Below, one piece after another: positions 1-5,622 of a stretch of 8,402 nucleotides of DNA. The notes beneath the pieces are model-generated. The model was given only the letters and a program-made list of their open reading frames with translations, searched no databases and was not told where the DNA came from. The DNA lies in assembly GCA_039026975.1 (NCBI GenBank), contig JBCCLI010000290.1, positions 1 through 8,402 of the forward strand. Reading direction: 5' to 3'. The position numbers and the translations under genes were made by a program. The number at the start of each line of letters is the position of its first letter. Position 1 is the first letter of the stretch. This DNA is from JBCBKZ01 sp039026975. GTDB lineage: Bacteria > Bacteroidota > Bacteroidia > J057.

Positions 1-1
1 G

Positions 2-1714
2 ATAATCTGCCCTGTGGCAGTGGTTAATAGTAACATTGACGTAGGAGAAGAAGGAGATATCCCAACCCTATGTGATAGTGAGTTTATCATCTCCGTGAAT
101 AGTACGGATTTTGAGGACTTGAGAAGTTCCTCTGGCTTCAGCACAGAATTTGTAGACCTGGCAGCTCCCGGCAGCTCTATTCTCACCACGAGTGGGAATA
201 GTTCTTACAGAAGAGTTTCAGGCACCTCTTTTTCTACTCCCTTTGTGAGTGGATTAGCCTCTCTCCTGGCAGCCGGTGCCTGTCCTTCCTGGATGGTGAT
301 GTACAAAAATAATCCCGCTTTAGGAGCCAGTATGCTCAAAGAATGGATTTTAGCAGGGGTAGATACTCTACCTGTGCTCCAAGGATTTACTAGTAGTGGA
401 GGAAGGGTAAATGCCAACAATAGTATGGCATTATTAGATGATTTTTGTGCTAATCTTGCTGGGTGCGCACCTCCTTTTGAGGCTGTGGTTTCTAGCCTGA
501 AGGATACTTCAGTCATCATAAGCTGGGATGCCTTAGTGTCAACTGAAAGCTTTATCGTAGAATATGGAGCAGGAGAGACCTTGTCTACTTCAGTGAGCCT
601 GACTGATAATAGTATCAACATTGGGGAGCTGGACCCTTGTACCCAATATTCTTTCAGGCTTGCGAGCATATGTGGTACGGATACTAGCCAGTGGGGGCCT
701 ACTATGCCCTTTACCACAGAAGGATGCTGTTCTCCTCCGGAAGAAGTAGCGGTCATATCAGTAGAGGAGAACTCCCTTTCGCTAGGATGGAGAGCTGAGT
801 TTGGGGCAGAAGGTTACAGCCTTAGGTATAGAATTCAGGAAGCCACAAATAGTAGTTGGCAGACGCTGTCTACCCCTGATACGATGGCTAGCATCCAAGG
901 ACTGGAGAATTGTATGGCATATGAATTACAGCTGGCTACCCTCTGCGATACTGGTCTGAGTACATATGGACCAGTCTTTGCGGCCCAAACCAGTGGCTGT
1001 AGCTTTTGTGAAGACCAACCCTATTGTGAATTCAGTGGGCAAAATAGTACCCAGGATTGGATAGGGAGAATTTCCATAGATACCTTCACCAATGTTAGTG
1101 AGAATAATAATGGCTATGGAAACTTTACCACTATGATGTCTATCCCCTTGGTAGCTGGTGAGAAATATCCTTTTATTCTCCAGCCTGATTTCTCTGGAGT
1201 GAGATTTGATGAGAGATGGTTTGTATGGCTGGATTTAAATCAGGACGGCCTATTTGAGGGAGAAAATGAATTACTTTTCCAAAATCCAGTTCCCCTATCA
1301 GCTACTATTCAGGATACCTTCCAAATTCCTCAGCAGATCATCCCTGGAATTACTCGACTTAGGGTGGTTATGCGCTTTGATGAATCTCTTACTACCTGTG
1401 GTAGCTTCCGTTTTGGAGAAGTGGAGGATTACTGTGTAGATCTACAGTTTACTACCTCTAATCAGTCTCAGCTAGCAGCCTCAGCCTTTGACATATTCCC
1501 TAACCCTACGCAAGGGAAGCTAAGCATCCGCTCTCTCTATCCCTTAGTAAGGGCTACTGTGATGGATATACAAGGGAGAGAATTACTGGAAAAAGATTAT
1601 TCTAAAGAGGTAGAGACAGAAGTGGATATTTCTATGCTTCCAGCTGGCTATTACTTCCTTTCTCTCACCACTTCTGAGGGGGTAGGCGTTAAGAAGATCG
1701 CCTTGCAGAAATAG
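2..1714 (+). CDS. Secreted S8 (subtilisin-family) serine protease, C-terminal part, with two Fn3-like modules, GEVED domain and T9SS type A sorting domain (5' partial)
   Basis: The frame is open from the left edge (first full codon at 2) to TAG at 1712-1714, so the true start, signal peptide and catalytic Asp and His lie outside; a GTG at 14 is internal. The subtilase nucleophile is visible as GTSFSTP, with Ser at 227-229, preceded by the usual LAAPG segment near 158-175. The Asn of VVNSN (26-28) is a plausible oxyanion-hole residue. Two Fn3-like modules follow (about 467-721 and 731-997), each with a matching C-x2-Y-x-[FL]-x-L-A-x2-C core. A GEVED domain covers about 1136-1441 and includes the literal GEVED motif and a DLNQDG loop. 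The tail (about 1487-1711) carries FPNPTQGKLSI and LPAGYYFLSL, typical of T9SS type A domains, so export across the outer membrane and surface attachment or release are expected. The cleaved substrate is unknown. Convergent with the next gene, 68 bases away, so probably not co-transcribed with it. Confidence 0.92.
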   Translation: MICPVAVVNSNIDVGEEGDIPTLCDSEFIISVNSTDFEDLRSSSGFSTEFVDLAAPGSSILTTSGNSSYRRVSGTSFSTPFVSGLASLLAAGACPSWMVMYKNNPALGASMLKEWILAGVDTLPVLQGFTSSGGRVNANNSMALLDDFCANLAGCAPPFEAVVSSLKDTSVIISWDALVSTESFIVEYGAGETLSTSVSLTDNSINIGELDPCTQYSFRLASICGTDTSQWGPTMPFTTEGCCSPPEEVAVISVEENSLSLGWRAEFGAEGYSLRYRIQEATNSSWQTLSTPDTMASIQGLENCMAYELQLATLCDTGLSTYGPVFAAQTSGCSFCEDQPYCEFSGQNSTQDWIGRISIDTFTNVSENNNGYGNFTTMMSIPLVAGEKYPFILQPDFSGVRFDERWFVWLDLNQDGLFEGENELLFQNPVPLSATIQDTFQIPQQIIPGITRLRVVMRFDESLTTCGSFRFGEVEDYCVDLQFTTSNQSQLAASAFDIFPNPTQGKLSIRSLYPLVRATVMDIQGRELLEKDYSKEVETEVDISMLPAGYYFLSLTTSEGVGVKKIALQK

Positions 1715-1782
1715 GGCGTATTTATGCGTAGATTTCCCCTGAGCTAATATGTTGGCGAGACCTGTTAGTCATTGTCCTAAGT

Positions 1783-4700
1783 TTAACTCTCGGGGATAAT
1801 TGACCTTTGGACTCCCTGACTGTTAGTAATGATTACTTGTTGAATGATTGGAGAAATGAGTAAGGCCCTGGAAGACTGAGATAAATAGCCGGAACCATAA
1901 GAGAATTCATGGTATCTAATGCTTCCATCCTGGTATTGAACTTCTGCACTTACATCCATGGGCTCAGGGGTAAATACTTGACACTCTTTAGTAGATTCTC
2001 CAGAAATAAACTTTCTCAACGTATCATTATTTCGTCCTAGTAAGAAGGTGAGCTTGTTGTTCGCGATTAACTGCACAAGTGCTCTTGTGTCCCCCTCTAC
2101 ATGAAAGCCTGAGACGCCAGAGGTAATCAGGTCAAATTCTCCCTTCTCTTTTCCCAGTAATACAAGTCCTTTATGGGCATCATTTCTCCCAATAGATACA
2201 TTTGTAGTGTAATCATTACCATGGGCAATCACATCCATCCAGCCATCCAGGTTGATATCTTCTGCTACTAACCCGTTTATGGGAGAGAATTGGCATTCAA
2301 AGGGTAAGGCTTGTATACTAAAGTTTCCATCTCCCTCATTAAGGAGTAGGCTAGAGGTAAAGGTGTAAGCCTTCTTAACGTATGCCTCTTTTCGCTCAAC
2401 AGGCAATAATATGTCTTCAAATTCTGCCTCAGAATAGGATTTGTAGGTTAGGAAACGCCTTTTCATTCCTACAATTTGCTTATTGATGGCATCTCTAGGA
2501 TGAGCTATATGTAGGTCCTGACCAATGTAATAGGCCATGATAGGATCATCCGTTTTATTTTTATCATAGTCTTTTGTGAAAATATGGAGAGGAGTCTTTT
2601 CGGACACATGGTATGGGTTATTTAATCCATGATTACCTGCCACATAGTCCATATCCCCGTCTTTATCTATATCCAAGCTTATTAAGCTATTCCACCAACC
2701 TGCTGTTTGTTGAAATGCGTCTACCTCCTTCAAGCTGAGCTTTCCATTTTCATTATGAAATAGGGTGATAGGCATCCATTCTCCTACTACTAGTAAGTCT
2801 AACCATTGATCATTATCTACGTCAGTCCAAATAGCTGACTTTACCAGCCCCAGGGCTTCATTGCCTACTAGTAGTTCTTGTGTTACATCTGTGAATGTTC
2901 CTTTTTCATTTCTCAGGAGATAGCTATTTAGGGGTTTAGGATAAGCGCTTATATCTGTCCCTCCCCCAATAAACAGATCTAAATCACCATCTCTATCAAA
3001 ATCTGTTGCTACCACACAGCTTCCACTGGTAGGTAGAGAAGGAAGTGCATCAGGAGCATATGTAAAATTACCTTTGCCATCATTTAGGAGTATTCTATCC
3101 TTGTACCATTCAGATCCATCTGGATATTCAGTTCCTCCTCCCACAACATATAGATCTTGGTCCTCGTCACCATCAACATCAAGAAATAGTACCCCCATTT
3201 CTTCTATTTGAGGGGGTAAGGCGAGCGTAGCCTGTTCAAAATTACCTGATGATGTTTGAAGAAATAATCCCCCGGAGGAACCTGTAGATCCTCCAATATA
3301 AAAGTCCGCTAACCCATCTCCATTCACATCAGCTACTGCTATCCCGGGTCCTTCATGTGAGCCTTGATGTGGGAGTAGTGGGCTATATCTAAAGTCCCGA
3401 TAATAGTCTTGCTCTTTATGAAAAAATAGAGGCGTATCAGATTCAGCGGTCAACCTTAGAAGTCGAGCATCAGAGTCTTCGAGTGATACAGCCGGCGTAT
3501 TTTGTTGATAGGTCAGCTTGATCCGTTGGTTAGCAGAAATATCCTTCCTCATGTCAGTAGATCCATCTGGCCAAACTATCTTAAGACTATCAACCTTTAT
3601 TTGCGGGCCAAGTCCAAAATGAACTAGATGTTCCATTGAAGATTGAAATCCCCTAAATGGAACGTGCGTATGTATTTGGCTAGTTTCTCCTGCCCAGATA
3701 CTGATGACAGCCCCTATCGCATTTAGGTTATTCTTAGATCCTTCCAGCCTTATTTGAAGATAATGTGTTTGTTGATTCTCATTGGAGAGATTCTCATAGA
3801 GAAAGATCTCATCATTTATATTATTGATAACCAAGTCAAGGTCTCCATCATTATCTAAGTCCCCATAGGCTGCCCCATTGGAAACAGAAGGTTGATGAAA
3901 ACCCCATTTCTGGGTCACCTTCTCAAACTTTACGCCTCCTTTGTTGTGGTAGACGTAGTTAGGGAGCTTTATTTCTTCTACCTCTCCTAATCTTTCTTTT
4001 TGCTTTTCGTAGATAGCTTCTTTAGTCCCAAAGACTTCAGAGGATTCTAGATCATTAATGTAATCTAAGTCAATAACATTTTTAGGAAACCCATTTGTAA
4101 TGAAAACATCCTTTAATCCATCATTATCCAAATCAATTATCAAGGGTGCCCAGCTCCAATGGGTATCATGAATTCCTGCCATTTGACCTACCTCACTGTA
4201 GTTCCCATTACCCATATTCAATTGAAGGGTATTTCTGACAAATTGGGGTTGGTAACCAAGTCTTTCTGTAGACATCTGGTATTTATCAAAGTCCCCGCTG
4301 GTCATCATTTTTTTTAAGCTCTCATTATCTTCAGGAAGCATATCTAATACCAGGATGTCTTCTAATCCATTATTGGTGATATCAGCTATGTCCATCCCCA
4401 TAGCATTATATGACTGGTGGCTCACGTAGTCAGTGATCTGGTTTTTAAATGTGCCGTCTTGTTGATTTATCCATAATAAATCATTCGTGATAAAATCATT
4501 TGCAGCATAAATATCCAACCAGCCATCTTGATTAAAATCTCTTACAGCTATGCCTAACCCGTACCCTTCAGTTAAAATCCCTGCTGCCCTGGTAACATTG
4601 GTAAATTGAGGGACTCCATTCTGATCTACACCTTCATTCCTGTAAAGCTTATCATTACTTTTTCCTGAACCATCTATTTTTTTAGGTCTTAGGGTGTTAT

Positions 4701-5295
4701 GGAAGAATCCTTCTGTGGCATTCGTTAGGCAATAGGCATCCAGGTCTCCATCCAGGTCATAATCAAAAAAAACTGTATGCGTGGTAAGGGAGCTATCAGC
4801 TAGTCCAGCTTCATCAGCTACTTCTGTAAATGTGGGAATTCCATCCTCTATTCCATCATTTACATACAAAAGATTGGTTCTTCCAGCCCCGGACCTAACT
4901 ACAGAACAACTAAGGTAAATATCATTTAATCCATCTCCGTTAAGGTCCAGAATGGATACACCTGTAACCCAGTGGGTAGTTAGGATTCCCGCTTCTTTTG
5001 TCAGATCCTTGAAATGTAGCCCCCCCTGATTCAGATACAGGCGGCTTTCCACCATATTTCCGGCCAGAAAAACGTCAACCAGCCCATCGTTATTTAAATC
5101 TCCTATTCCTACCCCTGCACCATTGTACATATTGGTATTATCTAACAGATTTAAGGTATCACTTTCGGTAATGGTATTTGAAAAAGATATGCCCGAATGG
5201 GAGGAGTCAATCTTGTTAAAAAGAATGGGAGGAGAGGGTTGGCATGCCACGAGCATACTTAACACACAGATAATTAGTATATGCCTATCTTTCAT
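1783..5295 (-). CDS. FG-GAP/VCBS repeat lipoprotein with central ASPIC/UnbV domain (CRTAC1-like family)
   Basis: An intact 1170-residue protein. The ATG at 5293-5295 is chosen because it gives a lipoprotein signal: KDRH, then a hydrophobic stretch ending in lipobox LVAC with Cys18; an AAAGAAG run sits directly upstream. No acidic or lysine-rich surface-export signal follows the Cys (QPSPP), so surface display is inferred from the family. Asp-rich DxDxDGxxD-type loops, expected to bind calcium in FG-GAP/VCBS blades, start at residues 66, 117, 178, 253, 305, 388, 479, 656, 706, 765, 825, 875 and 1013. Those at 305, 706 and 825 are degenerate. Between the two groups, residues about 524-596 match ASPIC/UnbV (GAVISIWAG, HFGLG, IVWPDGS). 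Residues about 347-402 hold the YxPQFVRNTLQLNMGNG...THWSWAPLIIDLDNDG...FITNG block I recall as conserved in Bacteroidota members. No enzyme motif is recognised; a binding or scaffold role is inferred. It is divergent from the SusC-type gene across 318 bases, which suggests a shared nutrient-uptake locus. Confidence 0.93.
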   Translation of the reverse strand: MKDRHILIICVLSMLVACQPSPPILFNKIDSSHSGISFSNTITESDTLNLLDNTNMYNGAGVGIGDLNNDGLVDVFLAGNMVESRLYLNQGGLHFKDLTKEAGILTTHWVTGVSILDLNGDGLNDIYLSCSVVRSGAGRTNLLYVNDGIEDGIPTFTEVADEAGLADSSLTTHTVFFDYDLDGDLDAYCLTNATEGFFHNTLRPKKIDGSGKSNDKLYRNEGVDQNGVPQFTNVTRAAGILTEGYGLGIAVRDFNQDGWLDIYAANDFITNDLLWINQQDGTFKNQITDYVSHQSYNAMGMDIADITNNGLEDILVLDMLPEDNESLKKMMTSGDFDKYQMSTERLGYQPQFVRNTLQLNMGNGNYSEVGQMAGIHDTHWSWAPLIIDLDNDGLKDVFITNGFPKNVIDLDYINDLESSEVFGTKEAIYEKQKERLGEVEEIKLPNYVYHNKGGVKFEKVTQKWGFHQPSVSNGAAYGDLDNDGDLDLVINNINDEIFLYENLSNENQQTHYLQIRLEGSKNNLNAIGAVISIWAGETSQIHTHVPFRGFQSSMEHLVHFGLGPQIKVDSLKIVWPDGSTDMRKDISANQRIKLTYQQNTPAVSLEDSDARLLRLTAESDTPLFFHKEQDYYRDFRYSPLLPHQGSHEGPGIAVADVNGDGLADFYIGGSTGSSGGLFLQTSSGNFEQATLALPPQIEEMGVLFLDVDGDEDQDLYVVGGGTEYPDGSEWYKDRILLNDGKGNFTYAPDALPSLPTSGSCVVATDFDRDGDLDLFIGGGTDISAYPKPLNSYLLRNEKGTFTDVTQELLVGNEALGLVKSAIWTDVDNDQWLDLLVVGEWMPITLFHNENGKLSLKEVDAFQQTAGWWNSLISLDIDKDGDMDYVAGNHGLNNPYHVSEKTPLHIFTKDYDKNKTDDPIMAYYIGQDLHIAHPRDAINKQIVGMKRRFLTYKSYSEAEFEDILLPVERKEAYVKKAYTFTSSLLLNEGDGNFSIQALPFECQFSPINGLVAEDINLDGWMDVIAHGNDYTTNVSIGRNDAHKGLVLLGKEKGEFDLITSGVSGFHVEGDTRALVQLIANNKLTFLLGRNNDTLRKFISGESTKECQVFTPEPMDVSAEVQYQDGSIRYHEFSYGSGYLSQSSRALLISPIIQQVIITNSQGVQRSIIPES

Positions 5296-5437
5296 CTTCT
5301 TTGCTGCATTAAGCCTAATTATACCAGCTTTTAAATGAGAATCCCACGATTAAATTAATAAAGGATCATCCGCTAATATACTTTTTCCAAAAGAGACTTA
5401 TTTATCCCCACTCCATGGTAAATTAGAGCCTTTTTTG

Positions 5438-5462
5438 TGATAATACTCCTACAAAATTATCA
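5438..5462. repeat. Inverted repeat TGATAAT-N11-ATTATCA, possible operator
   Basis: Perfect 7-base arms (5438-5444 and 5456-5462) flank an 11-base spacer. The right arm overlaps the candidate minus-strand -7 element, where a dimeric repressor could block the lipoprotein promoter. The repeat is directly seen; the operator role is inferred. No poly-T tract follows, so it does not look like an intrinsic terminator. Confidence 0.4.
5452..5459 (-). promoter_or_regulatory. Candidate -7 promoter element for the lipoprotein gene
   Basis: Read on the minus strand this is TAATTTTG, a perfect fit to the TAnnTTTG -7 consensus of Bacteroidota primary sigma factor promoters. No good -33 TTTG is visible at the usual distance; the nearest is a weak TTTA about 16 bases upstream. 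If used, transcription would start near 5445 and leave a leader of about 150 bases before the ATG at 5295. An element this short can occur by chance in AT-rich DNA, so the call is tentative. Confidence 0.25.
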
Positions 5463-5486
5463 GGCGGATATGACTAAATAGTCTTA

Positions 5487-5622
5487 CAGATTCATATGTA
5501 AAAGAAGCCTACATCATCTCCAATATTTGGGCAGAGATTAATATTTCATAGTACAGATATCTGATAATCTCCTCTATTTCATCAGTTTGTACTACCTAAT
5601 AAACCAAACTTATATGAATCTG
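5487..5622. repeat. Long-range 11-base inverted repeat whose right arm covers the SusC-type start codon
   Basis: The left arm CAGATTCATAT (5487-5497) is the exact reverse complement of ATATGAATCTG (5612-5622), which includes the ATG at 5614-5616. The arms are separated by 114 bases. In a transcript beginning upstream of 5487 they could pair and hide the start codon; in DNA they could be paired binding sites. If transcription begins near the weak -7-like site at 5582, the left arm would not be in the mRNA and only the DNA reading would remain. The arms are certain; any role is inference. Confidence 0.4.

Larger units (their letters stand above)
5438..5573 (+). repeat. Imperfect direct repeat TGATAATACTCCT / TGATAATCTCCT
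   Basis: TGATAATACTCCT at 5438-5450 recurs as TGATAATCTCCT at 5562-5573, differing by one missing A. The copies start 124 bases apart in the same orientation, the first near the candidate lipoprotein promoter and the second about 40 bases before the SusC-type ATG. This placement would suit a factor controlling both divergent genes, but chance similarity in AT-rich DNA is possible. Confidence 0.3.
5296..5613. promoter_or_regulatory. Divergent intergenic control region between the propeller lipoprotein and SusC-type genes
   Basis: This 318-base AT-rich stretch separates two genes transcribed away from each other, so both promoters should lie here. I see no credible protein gene or structural RNA in it. 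It contains one perfect match to the Bacteroidota -7 consensus TAnnTTTG on the minus strand (5452-5459) and an imperfect one on the plus strand (TCAGTTTG, 5582-5589). Neither has a convincing TTTG-type -33 element at normal spacing. It also contains several short repeats, listed separately. The plus-strand gene has no Shine-Dalgarno sequence; its leader just before the ATG is A-rich (AATAAACCAAACTTAT), which is usual in this phylum. Confidence 0.7.

Noticed and set aside
205..756. Open frame of 183 codons on the minus strand
   Set aside because: It lies wholly antisense inside the protease gene, whose plus-strand frame has clear domain matches; the antisense translation resembles no family and has no signal or domain.
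1254..1439. Short plus-strand open frame of 61 codons
   Set aside because: It is an alternative frame within the GEVED domain coding region of the protease.
1736..1795. Possible bidirectional terminator in the convergent gap: CCCCTGAG (1736-1743) against CTCGGGG (1789-1795)
   Set aside because: The stem has a bulge, the loop is about 45 bases, no T-run follows on either strand, and one arm lies inside the lipoprotein coding sequence.
5123..5338. Plus-strand open frame of 71 codons ending in a hydrophobic stretch
   Set aside because: It is antisense to the N-terminus of the lipoprotein; the hydrophobic tail is mostly the reverse reading of the signal-peptide region and the bases upstream of its start.
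5554..5563. Perfect 10-base palindrome CAGATATCTG upstream of the transporter gene
   Set aside because: One such palindrome is expected by chance fairly often in a region of about 300 bases, and it does not extend further; not strong enough alone to call an operator.
5582..5589. TCAGTTTG as a -7 promoter element for the SusC-type gene
   Set aside because: It has one mismatch to TAnnTTTG and no -33 element at normal spacing, so it is mentioned only as a weak possibility within the intergenic region.
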